A stretch of 36,956 bases of DNA, taken from Candidatus Bathyarchaeota archaeon. Its GTDB lineage: Archaea; Thermoproteota; Bathyarchaeia; TCS64; B23. The position numbers and the translations under genes were made by a program. Where the stretch lies: positions 1 to 36,956 of the forward strand of contig JAGHBJ010000074.1 in the NCBI GenBank assembly GCA_021161045.1, written 5' to 3'. Positions within the stretch are counted from its first letter, which is position 1. Each line of letters begins with the position of its first letter. Shown here piece by piece: positions 25,657 through 34,271 of this stretch. The notes beneath the pieces were generated by a model, which worked only from the letters and a program-made list of their open reading frames with translations, was not told the DNA's origin and did not search any database.

Positions 25657-26847
25657 CTACTCCTCCTTTATTCCAATCTCCTGATGCTTATTTAAGATCT
25701 CTTCAGCTAATCGATCTATTCTCTCGAGATCTCTTTCCCTAGCCTTTCCCTTGATTTCTATCGAATCTATGATCTCCGCTTGGAGGCCTGATAATGTCTC
25801 CCTCAACATCTTCAGTGTTCTCCCGCCCCAGGCGTAGGAGGTTATGAGGACGATGTATCTCAGCTTAGGTCTGAGGGCGTTGATGATGTGAGCCGCGTAT
25901 AGTATGCTTGGATGGGGGCCTCCAAGCACCGTTGGAGATGCGACCACGAGGGTTGCGGCGTCGACGAGGGCGATTGCCAACTCGCCAATGTCCGTCACCG
26001 TGAGGTTGAAGGGCTTCACCCCTATGCCCCGCTCCATCAAGGCGTCGACAAGTCGGGCAATCATCTCCCCCGTGCTTCCATGCATGGAGACGTATACGAT
26101 GACGACCTCGTTCTCCACCTCATCTGAGATCCAGTGCTCATAGGCCTTGAGTATGAAGGAGGGGTCTCTATAGATCGGGCCGTGGCTCGGAGCTATGACG
26201 TCTACCTCCAGCTCCCTGATCCTCTCCAAGTGTCTGCGTATGACGGCTCTGAAGGGCATCATGATCTCGGCGTAATATCTCTTCGCAGCCTCATAGACCT
26301 CCCCCTCGTCTCTGACTGAGAGATCGCTGGTGGCGAGGTGGGAGCCAAAGAGGTCGCAGGTGAAGAGGATTCGCTGCTCCCTCAGATAAGTCAACATGGT
26401 CTCAGGCCAGTGAACCCAGGGGGCGTGAATGAACTCCAGGGTTTTATCCCCCAGCGATAGCTGCTCCCCATCTTCAACCGTCTTGATCCTCTCCTCGGGG
26501 AGGTGGAGGAGATCCATGAGGAGCTCCCTACACCTCGGCGTTGCGACAACCGATGCCTCGGGATAGGCTTCCAGGATCTCGGGTATACCACCCGAGTGAT
26601 CCTGCTCAGCGTGATTTGCGACGACGTAGTCTATCCGTTCTATGTTCAGATCCCGAAGGGAATCGAGGAGTCTCTCAACCTTAGAGGGATCTACGGTGTC
26701 TATTAACGCCACCCGCCTGTCTCCCTGAATTAAATACGCGTTATAGCTTGTCCCATCGGGGAGGGGTATCAACTCGTCGAAGAGTCGTCTATCCCAGTCT
26801 AGAGCTCCAACCCAGTAGACTCCCTTAGCCACTTTCCGCGGAGCCAT
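25657..26847 (-). CDS. Flavodiiron protein (FprA-type A flavoprotein)
   Basis: NHAEQDHSGGIPEI diiron motif, WVHWPETM, VYVSMHGSTGEMI flavodoxin domain. Confidence 0.95.
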   Translation of the reverse strand: MAPRKVAKGVYWVGALDWDRRLFDELIPLPDGTSYNAYLIQGDRRVALIDTVDPSKVERLLDSLRDLNIERIDYVVANHAEQDHSGGIPEILEAYPEASVVATPRCRELLMDLLHLPEERIKTVEDGEQLSLGDKTLEFIHAPWVHWPETMLTYLREQRILFTCDLFGSHLATSDLSVRDEGEVYEAAKRYYAEIMMPFRAVIRRHLERIRELEVDVIAPSHGPIYRDPSFILKAYEHWISDEVENEVVIVYVSMHGSTGEMIARLVDALMERGIGVKPFNLTVTDIGELAIALVDAATLVVASPTVLGGPHPSILYAAHIINALRPKLRYIVLITSYAWGGRTLKMLRETLSGLQAEIIDSIEIKGKARERDLERIDRLAEEILNKHQEIGIKEE

Positions 26848-26849
26848 CC

Positions 26850-27017
26850 TTAATTCCCCAGCTTCTCGAAGAGATCCTTGCCGACGCCGCAGATGGGGCA
26901 GACCCAGCTCTCAGGCAGCTCCTCGAAGGGGGTTCCAGGCTCAACTCCTGAATCGGGGTCGCCAACCTCTGGGTCGTATATATATCCGCAGATAGAGCAT
27001 CTCCACTTCATATTCAT
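26850..27017 (-). CDS. Rubredoxin
   Basis: Reverse-strand translation (MN)[53 protein letters not shown]; below ORF-track cutoff. Confidence 0.95.
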   Translation of the reverse strand: MNMKWRCSICGYIYDPEVGDPDSGVEPGTPFEELPESWVCPICGVGKDLFEKLGN

Positions 27018-27056
27018 CACCATATCAATCTTTCATCGTCGATAAAAAGTTAGGGA

Positions 27057-27632
27057 TCAATACTCCTCGCAGAGGATCTCGAAGTAGGTCCAGGAGTGTC
27101 CGCAGGAGGGGCATCTCTCCGGAGGCTCCGTGCCCTCATGGACGTAGCCGCATTTACGACACTTCCATCTCACAGCCTTATCCTTCTTGAAGACAGTTCC
27201 CCTCTCCACGTTCTCTAGGAGCTTTAGGAATCTCTCCTCGTGATGCTTCTCTGCGACGGCTATGGCTCTGAGGGTGGCGGCGATCTTATTGAAGCCCTCT
27301 TCCTCCGCCACCTTGGCGAACTCGGGGTACATCTCGGTATGCTCGTATCGTTCACCCTCAGCGGCGGCTCTCAGGTTCTCGGCGGTGCTTCCGATCTTTC
27401 CTGCTGGATAGGAGGCGGTGATCTCAACGAGGCCTCCTTCAAGGAGTTTGAAGAGGGTTTCCGCATGCTCCCTCTCATTCTCGGCGGTTTCCAGGAAGAT
27501 GGCTGCGATCTGCTCATAGCCCTCCTTCCTCGCCTGGGAGGCGAAGAAGGTGTATCGGTTTCGGGCCTGGGACTCTCCTGCAAAGGCTATCAGGAGATTC
27601 TTCTCGGTTCTGGTTCCCTTTAGGCTCTTCAT
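27057..27632 (-). CDS. Rubrerythrin
   Basis: AFAGESQARNRYTFFASQA, ENEREHAETLF, C-terminal rubredoxin CRKCGYVHEGTEPPERCPSCG. Confidence 0.96.
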   Translation of the reverse strand: MKSLKGTRTEKNLLIAFAGESQARNRYTFFASQARKEGYEQIAAIFLETAENEREHAETLFKLLEGGLVEITASYPAGKIGSTAENLRAAAEGERYEHTEMYPEFAKVAEEEGFNKIAATLRAIAVAEKHHEERFLKLLENVERGTVFKKDKAVRWKCRKCGYVHEGTEPPERCPSCGHSWTYFEILCEEY

Positions 27633-27664
27633 CTATTCTCGATTGACATCTATGTGATATATCT

Positions 27665-27709
27665 TTTTCGGATGAATTTCGACGAAAAATTAATTAATTT
27701 ATCCGAAAA
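27665..27709. promoter_or_regulatory. Operator-like inverted repeat TTTTCGGATGAATT-n17-AATTTATCCGAAAA between rubrerythrin and Lrp-family regulator
   Basis: 13/14 matching arms; left arm adjoins the rubrerythrin TATA (GATATATC), right arm overlaps the Lrp promoter. Confidence 0.6.
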
Positions 27710-27720
27710 TAGGATCAACG

Positions 27721-28149
27721 ATGCTCGACGAGATCGATCTGAGGATCATAGAGCTGTTGATGGAGGATGGACGGAGACCCTACACGGAGATGGCTAAGAA
27801 ACTTGGCCTAAGCGAGTCAACGGTGAGGAAGAGGATTCAGGCCCTGGTGGAGGAGGGGGTGATTAGGCGTTTCACGGTGGAAGTGGAGCCCTCGAAGCTA
27901 GGCTTGAGAACCGTCGCCATAGTAGGCGTCGATGTGGAGCCTCCTAGGCTGCTGGAGGTGGCTCAGAGCCTTTCACAGCTTCGGGAGGCGAGATGGGTGG
28001 CCACCTCAACTGGTGATCACATGATCATGATGGAGGTCTGGACTAGGGATGGCCGAGCCCTGACGCGGTTGATCTCTGAGCGTATAGGTGGAATCGAAGG
28101 CGTTAAACGGGTCTGCCCAGCGATAATCCTGGAGAGGTTGAAGGGTTAG
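27721..28149 (+). CDS. Lrp/AsnC family transcriptional regulator
   Basis: LDEIDLRIIELLMEDGRRPYTEMAKKLGLSESTVRKRIQALVEEGVIRRFT HTH plus Lrp ligand-binding domain. Confidence 0.94.
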   Translation: MLDEIDLRIIELLMEDGRRPYTEMAKKLGLSESTVRKRIQALVEEGVIRRFTVEVEPSKLGLRTVAIVGVDVEPPRLLEVAQSLSQLREARWVATSTGDHMIMMEVWTRDGRALTRLISERIGGIEGVKRVCPAIILERLKG

Positions 28150-29318
28150 CAGAATCCGAGTAGGCGTTCAGCAGCCCTATCCCGTTTGAAGATTGCGAAT
28201 TCCCTATAGCCTAGGAGCTCCGCCTTAGTCTTCCTCCCCGAGGCGACTTGGATGACGAGGTTGAAGATGCGCTCGCCCACCTCCCTTATCGATTCCACGC
28301 CCTCTATGATGGTTCCGGCGTTGATGTCGATATTATCCCCCATCCGTCGATAGGTCTCAGGGTTTCCAGTCACCTTTATCACTGGGGCTATGGCATGGCC
28401 TACGGTTGAACCCCTCCCCGTCGTGAAGACGACGATCTGCGCTCCGGCTGCTACCATGTGGGTGACAGACCCAATATCCCATCCGGTTCCATCCTGAAGC
28501 CAGAGTCCACCGCCCTTCGGCTTATCGAGGCCGCTCCAATCGTTTCTCAGCACTCCCATTATCGTTTTTGTTCCCCCCTTCCTTACGGCTCCTAGACTCT
28601 TCTCCTCTATCGTGGTTAGACCTCCCTCGATGTTTCCCCTAGACATATATCGACTTTCCACCCCCATCGCCTCCAGTCTCCTAACCTGCTTCTGGATCAT
28701 CTCCCTAATCGCCTCGGCCACCTCCCTGTTCACGGCTCGTTTACAGAGATAGTTCTCCGCTCCGATCATCTCTTGTGGTTCGCTGATTATGACGGCTCCA
28801 CCCTCCTCGATGAGGAGGTCTGCGGCCACTCCCACGGCTGGGTTAGCCGCTATCCCAGATGTGGCATCTGAACCACCGCATTCGACGGCTAATGTGAGCC
28901 TTGAAAGAGGGAAGGGTTCCCGCCGCTGCTCTGAGACCTCCTCAGCCATCTCGCGTAGCAGCCTCACTCCTCTCTCTATCGCCCTTATGGTTCCACCCTC
29001 CTCCTGGATGATGACCCTCTCAACTCGTTTACCCGTCGGCTTCAAGCCCTCCTCTATTATATCGGCGTTCAGGGTTTCGCAGCCGAGGCCGACTATGAGG
29101 ACGGCGGCCACATTGGGATTCGAGGCTATGCCGATGAGGTTGTGAGCCACCATCCAATCCAGTCCACAGCCATGATGCTGAGTTACGGCCACGGCTCCCT
29201 CCACTTGATGCGCGATCCTCTTAGCCGGCTCAAAGCTGCAGTCGATGGGGGCTAAAACTAGGAGGTGGTTTCTAACTCCCACCGAGCCGTCAGGTCTCTC
29301 ATAGCCGTAGAACTCCAT
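28146..29318 (-). CDS. UxaA family hydrolase/dehydratase large subunit (altronate dehydratase/sulfolactate lyase-type)
   Basis: GYERPDGSVGVRNHLLVL, THHGCG-like TQHHGCG, LAVECGGSDATSGIAANPAVG. Confidence 0.88.
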   Translation of the reverse strand: MEFYGYERPDGSVGVRNHLLVLAPIDCSFEPAKRIAHQVEGAVAVTQHHGCGLDWMVAHNLIGIASNPNVAAVLIVGLGCETLNADIIEEGLKPTGKRVERVIIQEEGGTIRAIERGVRLLREMAEEVSEQRREPFPLSRLTLAVECGGSDATSGIAANPAVGVAADLLIEEGGAVIISEPQEMIGAENYLCKRAVNREVAEAIREMIQKQVRRLEAMGVESRYMSRGNIEGGLTTIEEKSLGAVRKGGTKTIMGVLRNDWSGLDKPKGGGLWLQDGTGWDIGSVTHMVAAGAQIVVFTTGRGSTVGHAIAPVIKVTGNPETYRRMGDNIDINAGTIIEGVESIREVGERIFNLVIQVASGRKTKAELLGYREFAIFKRDRAAERLLGFC

Positions 29319-29319
29319 C

Positions 29320-29622
29320 TCAAATCCTCCTCTCTGGAAGTCTCAAGCTCTCAACGTTGTGTGTATGAACCCATTCACCCCGTCTTATCGGCTTGGAGGC
29401 CACACCGATGACCTCCCCATACTTGATGATCTCCTCGCCCTCCGCTATGTCGATGAGGGCGATCTTATGGCTGAAGGGGATGGCCTCGAGGGCTTCAACC
29501 CTATCGATGATGGATCCTCCACCGGAGACGATCTCCACGATCTCCCCACCGGAGGCCTGAGATAGAAGGGTGGCTACATTGTCCACCTCATCGATCCTCA
29601 GCGCCCTAGCCATGGCGATCAT
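29320..29622 (-). CDS. UxaA family small subunit (SAF domain)
   Basis: IPFSHKIALIDIAEGEEIIKYGEVIGVASKPIRRGEWVHTHNVESLR. Confidence 0.9.
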   Translation of the reverse strand: MIAMARALRIDEVDNVATLLSQASGGEIVEIVSGGGSIIDRVEALEAIPFSHKIALIDIAEGEEIIKYGEVIGVASKPIRRGEWVHTHNVESLRLPERRI

Positions 29623-29694
29623 CCTCTATTCCTCCATCGGCTAATAATGGTTGCCAGAAAGGGTTATTTAGATAGGGGAGTATTGGGGTGCGGG

Positions 29695-30867
29695 ATGTCT
29701 CCGAGGTTTGAGCGTGAACTTCTGATGATACCTGGCCCCACCATGGTCTCGCCGAGGGTTCTGAGGATCCTATCTAAACCCGTCATAAGCCATTGGAGTG
29801 AGGAGTTCAAGGAGGCCTTCCTCGAATCCTTGAGGCTTACCCAGATGCTCTTCCAGACCGAGGGACACCCCTTCATCCTCCCTGGAAGTGGGACTCTCGG
29901 CATGGAGGCCGCCATAGCAAACATCATCGAGCCTGGCGATCGAGTTCTCTGCGTTGAGAACGGCTTCTTCGGTGAGCGTTGGAGCGAGATCGTCGAGGCT
30001 CATGGAGGAGTCGTCGACCATCTCCGCTTCGACTGGGGTCAGCCCGTAGATCCGAAGCTCGTCGAGGAGAGGCTTCAGGAGGCCGATTATAAGGCTTTCA
30101 CCGTCGAGCATGTCGAGACCTCGACGGGTGTGGCAAACCCCGTGGAGGAGATAGGCCGCATCGCCAGGGGTACGGACGCCGTCTGTATCATCGACTCCGT
30201 CTGCGGCGTCGGAGGTATGCCCTTGAAGATGGATGAGTGGGGCCTCGACCTCTGCCTCACCGGAAGTCAGAAGGCTCTTGGAGCTCCACCTGGATTGGCT
30301 CTTCTCTGCCTTAACGATAAGGCTTGGAGCGTCGTTGAGCGCCGTGAGAAGCCTGTAGCCGACTACTTCGCCGACTTGAGGCGTTGGGGGCCGGTGATGA
30401 GGGATCCCAGCGGATACTTCGCCACCCCGCCTACGGGTATGATCCTAGGCCTCCTAGAGGCGTTGAGACTCATCGCCGAGGAGGGGTTGGAGAACCGGTG
30501 GAGGAGGCATAGGGCCTTCTCAGAGGCCTTCAGAGCTGGCTTGGAGGCCATAGGCTTGGAGTCCTTCCCAGCGAGGGGCTATGAGGCCCACACCGTCTCC
30601 GTGGCTAAGGTTCCGGAGGGGATCGACGACGCCGAGTTGAGGAAGATTATGAGGGAGAGGCATGGAGTCGTCATAGCTGGAGGCCTTGGAAAGCTGAAGG
30701 GGAGGATCATTAGGATTGGCCACATGGGATCGGCTACCATCACCGACCTGGCGGCGACGATGTCCAGCCTGGAGATGGCATTGAAGATCCTCGGCTATGA
30801 GTTGAGGCTGGGCGCAGGCGTTGGGGCGTTGGAGGAGAGGCTTCTCCCCTATCTTTCTACCCCTTAG
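29695..30867 (+). CDS. Class V aminotransferase (alanine-glyoxylate/serine-pyruvate type)
   Basis: LLMIPGPTMVSPRVLRIL, GSGTLGMEAAIAN, DSVCGVGGMPLKMDEWGLDLCLTGSQKALGAPPGLAL; start placed by TATA GTTATTTAG upstream. Confidence 0.88.
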   Translation: MSPRFERELLMIPGPTMVSPRVLRILSKPVISHWSEEFKEAFLESLRLTQMLFQTEGHPFILPGSGTLGMEAAIANIIEPGDRVLCVENGFFGERWSEIVEAHGGVVDHLRFDWGQPVDPKLVEERLQEADYKAFTVEHVETSTGVANPVEEIGRIARGTDAVCIIDSVCGVGGMPLKMDEWGLDLCLTGSQKALGAPPGLALLCLNDKAWSVVERREKPVADYFADLRRWGPVMRDPSGYFATPPTGMILGLLEALRLIAEEGLENRWRRHRAFSEAFRAGLEAIGLESFPARGYEAHTVSVAKVPEGIDDAELRKIMRERHGVVIAGGLGKLKGRIIRIGHMGSATITDLAATMSSLEMALKILGYELRLGAGVGALEERLLPYLSTP

Positions 30868-31576
30868 CCCCCTCTAGGATGACCCTCGCGTCGACGATCT
30901 TCGCTCCCTTCTCGTAGACCATTATGGGGTTTAGGTCTAGCTCCTTTATCTCGGGGATATCCATCAGCATCTCAGAGGTTTTAAGGAGGATCTCTATCAG
31001 GGCCTCCTTATCGGCCTTGGGCATGCCTCTAGCCCCCTCGAGGATCTTGTAGGCCTTTATCTCTCCTATCATCTCCTCGGCGTCGACGCGTTCTATGGGG
31101 ACTAATCGGAAGGAGACATCTCTGAGTATCTCGACGAAGATCCCTCCGAGGCCGAACATGATGGTGGGGCCGAATGTTGGATCCTTAATGGCTCCCACGA
31201 TGACCTCCGTCGAGCTGGGCGCCATCTCCTGGACGATAATCCCCTCGATGACGGCTCCTGGAACCTTCGCCTTCACGTTTTCATGTATCCTCCGGTAAGC
31301 CTCCCTAACTCCCTCCTCGTCTCTGAGATTTAGGATGACTCCTCCAACATCGGATTTGTGGAGAACCTGCGGTGAGATCACCTTCAGGACTATGGGGAAT
31401 CCAATTCTCCTCGCGGCCTCTACGGCTTCATCCTCCGATTTGGCCACCTCAAATCTGGTGACGGGCAGCCCATAGAGGGCGCAGAGTCTCTTAGCCTCAG
31501 GCTCTAGGAGGAAGTCTCGATCCTCCTCCCTCGCCTTTGAGATGATCTTCTCGGCCTCCCCCTTCATCGCGGACAC
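30857..31576 (-). CDS. ADP-forming acyl-CoA synthetase beta subunit (ATP-grasp)
   Basis: EAKRLCALYGLPVTRFEVAKSEDEAVEAARRIGFPIVLKVISPQVLHKSDVGGV; PTIMFGLGGIFVEILRDVSFRLVP; ELDLNPIMVY. Confidence 0.93.
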   Translation of the reverse strand: MSAMKGEAEKIISKAREEDRDFLLEPEAKRLCALYGLPVTRFEVAKSEDEAVEAARRIGFPIVLKVISPQVLHKSDVGGVILNLRDEEGVREAYRRIHENVKAKVPGAVIEGIIVQEMAPSSTEVIVGAIKDPTFGPTIMFGLGGIFVEILRDVSFRLVPIERVDAEEMIGEIKAYKILEGARGMPKADKEALIEILLKTSEMLMDIPEIKELDLNPIMVYEKGAKIVDARVILEGAKG

Positions 31577-31635
31577 CGGCTCCTATACTCTCCGCTTCTA
31601 GGCTTTAAAGTTTAGAGGTTCATCGAGAAGCTTAT

Positions 31636-33891
31636 ATGAGGAGGGGTTTCACTCATGGCAGAGCCATGAGGAAGCTCTTAGCCTATCCCCTCTGCGTTCT
31701 ATTGGCCTTCACCCTCGGCTATCTACTTCTACATCCAACCTTAAGGATGATAGCTGACTGGCTCAGCCCCCTCTTAGGCTCATCATTTCTCACCCTTATA
31801 GTCTCAGCCTACCTCACCTTCGGAGACTCCCTAGCCTATAGGGAGCTTCTACTCATCTGGGTGTTAACCGGCATCCTCTGCGGGGTCATCATCCGCAGGA
31901 GGTTGGGGGGAGTCTCCACAGCCGTGGGCATCTACTCCACCATCTCAGCCTTCATGGGCCTCTCCCTCTACAACATCATCCAGAGGGCTAGGGAGCTAGG
32001 CCTCATGGAGGGTGGGGGAAACCTCCTCACCATGATTCCACCCCTCCCAAGGGGCTTGACCATCGCCCATCTCATGGAGGCCCCGATAATCGGCCCCCTC
32101 ATCGAGAGGATTACACCCCTCATGGCTGGTGGTATGCCCTCCATGGAGTCTATGAGGGAGCTCCTATCGATGTTGATCACCAACATCCTTTCCCCCATCC
32201 TCATCGCCTCCGCCGAGAACACCGTCATCGTCGCCGTATCAACCCACATCGGGGTGGAGGTGGGGAAGCTGCTGGAGAAGGTCCTCACACCCCTCTCCGA
32301 GGGCCTTAGAGATAGGCTTAGAGGTGGAGCCGCCACAGCGGCGTTAATATTCCTCCTCACGGCGGCATTCCCCTCCCCCGTGATCCAGGCTCAGGGGGAG
32401 GAGGTCTACGTGGAAAATCTCATCGCCCTCGCCGACGATGTCGGCAGAGGCTATATAGCAGCCTTATTCCTCGACTCCGAGCTCTCCATTGGGGACATCG
32501 ACCTGAAAGGCCCTGAGGCTGAGGGCCTCCTCGCCTCGGTGGTCATCACCCATGAGGGCCTCATAGACCTACTGAGGGAGGTGATGAGGGATGGGGGAAT
32601 GGAGCTGGGGGGCTTCGCTCCCTCCTCCTTCATGGAGCTAGCTCCGCCGACGCTTCTCCTCAATATCTACCTCGACACCCCCCTGGAGGTGGCGGAGGAG
32701 CGCTCCTCATCCATAGTCTCAGCCTTCTCTAAGCAGCTGGACATCCAGCTCCATCGACTCCTCTCCATCGAGAGGGAGATTAACTCCACGGAGGGGCCGG
32801 AGAAGATATACCTCGGCGTCTATACCTCCTCCGCCGGCGTTGATGAGCTGGCTGATGAATATCTCAGCCTCATCCCCTCAAATCGAGGGGGCCTCGCTGA
32901 GGCCGTCGTCGAGGCCTATAAGACTGGGAGGCTCAGGGAATCCGCCGACGGCGTCCTACTATACGCGGGCATCATCAACCCCCTGACGCTCATCCAATAC
33001 CTCCCCATGGAGCAGCTGGAGACCCTAAACCTGACGGATCTCATCCTCCCCAGGGTTGAGGGAGGAATAGGAGTCTCAGGACTCATAGGCTACTGGAGGA
33101 GAGGCGTCCACTCCCCACCTGATAGGCATACGTTAAGCCTCGATGATCTCCTCGGCGCTGAGGGCATCTCCTTCTCCCCAGATGCCGAGGTGTCAAACCT
33201 ACTCCTCCTCATCATGAACACCACCATCGGCGCACCCATCTATGGCAAATTGTACACAACCCTACCTCTCGAGAAGCCGCCGGCTGGGATGATGGTTGAG
33301 ACCCTACCCACGGGCGCCTCCATACCTGCCTCCGCCCTCTCAGCCAACTTCGAGGCATCTCTCCCACCGGAGATAAGGGTCATCAAAACCGTCTCGCCAA
33401 CCATCGTGGATCAGGGGGAGGAGGTGACCGTCACCGTCATCGTGGAGAATCTAGGAGAGGATTCCGTAGAGGCCGTCTATCTAAACGACTCCCAAACAGC
33501 CTACCATTATCCCCTAAGCCTGGAGATCTCAGGCTCCACAGCTGAGGGTTGGGGAGGCATAGAGCCAGGCGGATCTAGGAGCATCACCTATAGATTGACG
33601 CCGAGGGCTGGGGGCATCTACACCCTAAGTCCAGCCGTCGCCAGCTATAGGTGGAGAGGTGAGACATATTTCACCGTCTCCGAATCCGTGGAGTTTAGGG
33701 TGAGACAGCCTCCACCTCACGCCATAGTCGTCGGGATGCTCATAGGCCTATGGATGGATGCCGCGAGGCTCCTCGACACCCTCATCGGGGGATGGGGAAC
33801 AGAGGTGATGCAGCTCCTCACCATCGGCGTCATCATCCTCCTCGCCGTCCAGGAGGCTCGAAACATCAGGAAGTGGCTTAGAGGAGAATAG
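31636..33891 (+). CDS. Uncharacterised multi-TM archaeal surface protein with C-terminal CARDB/DUF11-like beta domain (possible start 31666)
   Basis: About six N-terminal hydrophobic helices, large ectodomain with N-x-S/T sequons, IKTVSPTIVDQGEEVTVTVIVENLGEDSV domain, C-terminal TM. Confidence 0.8.
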   Translation: MRRGFTHGRAMRKLLAYPLCVLLAFTLGYLLLHPTLRMIADWLSPLLGSSFLTLIVSAYLTFGDSLAYRELLLIWVLTGILCGVIIRRRLGGVSTAVGIYSTISAFMGLSLYNIIQRARELGLMEGGGNLLTMIPPLPRGLTIAHLMEAPIIGPLIERITPLMAGGMPSMESMRELLSMLITNILSPILIASAENTVIVAVSTHIGVEVGKLLEKVLTPLSEGLRDRLRGGAATAALIFLLTAAFPSPVIQAQGEEVYVENLIALADDVGRGYIAALFLDSELSIGDIDLKGPEAEGLLASVVITHEGLIDLLREVMRDGGMELGGFAPSSFMELAPPTLLLNIYLDTPLEVAEERSSSIVSAFSKQLDIQLHRLLSIEREINSTEGPEKIYLGVYTSSAGVDELADEYLSLIPSNRGGLAEAVVEAYKTGRLRESADGVLLYAGIINPLTLIQYLPMEQLETLNLTDLILPRVEGGIGVSGLIGYWRRGVHSPPDRHTLSLDDLLGAEGISFSPDAEVSNLLLLIMNTTIGAPIYGKLYTTLPLEKPPAGMMVETLPTGASIPASALSANFEASLPPEIRVIKTVSPTIVDQGEEVTVTVIVENLGEDSVEAVYLNDSQTAYHYPLSLEISGSTAEGWGGIEPGGSRSITYRLTPRAGGIYTLSPAVASYRWRGETYFTVSESVEFRVRQPPPHAIVVGMLIGLWMDAARLLDTLIGGWGTEVMQLLTIGVIILLAVQEARNIRKWLRGE
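31652..31670. repeat. Inverted repeat CTCATGGC-AGA-GCCATGAG enclosing an internal ATG of the 751-aa gene
   Basis: Perfect 8-bp arms, 3-nt centre; ATG at 31666-31668 lies in the right arm. Confidence 0.5.
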
Positions 33892-33900
33892 TTGGCCTTT

Positions 33901-34269
33901 CTATACCTCCATCCCTTTATGCTCCCTCAATCTCTCCCTAAGCCACCTCGCCACCTCCTTTAAAAGTGGGTTAGGCGTAGCGAGAACCGGAACCTCCCTG
34001 GCGCCTACTCTTAGTATGGGTCGGTACTCAGGCATCTCCGCGTAGAGGAGGCTCGCCCAGTAGATGCGGCCCCTCATACGCTCCTTCAGGAGCTCCTTGG
34101 TGTTGAAGGGTAGGGGGACGTGGTGGAAGGCGACTCCCTCCGCCCAGTTGAGGACGACGGGTCTCCCAGCCTCTATGAGGAGGGCGCAGACCTCGGCGAG
34201 CTCCTGTAGGGTGTACTCAACCATCTCTAGGATTATGAGCTCCTTAGCAGGCATGTAGGTGATCTTCAC
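33901..34269 (-). CDS. Hypothetical protein (122 aa)
   Basis: Clean ORF 2 bp from upstream class III aminotransferase stop; no family recognised. Confidence 0.65.
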   Translation of the reverse strand: MKITYMPAKELIILEMVEYTLQELAEVCALLIEAGRPVVLNWAEGVAFHHVPLPFNTKELLKERMRGRIYWASLLYAEMPEYRPILRVGAREVPVLATPNPLLKEVARWLRERLREHKGMEV

Positions 34270-34271
34270 CT

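Noticed and set aside
27240-27623. 127-aa plus-strand ORF
   Set aside because: Lies antisense inside canonical rubrerythrin; no recognisable domain.
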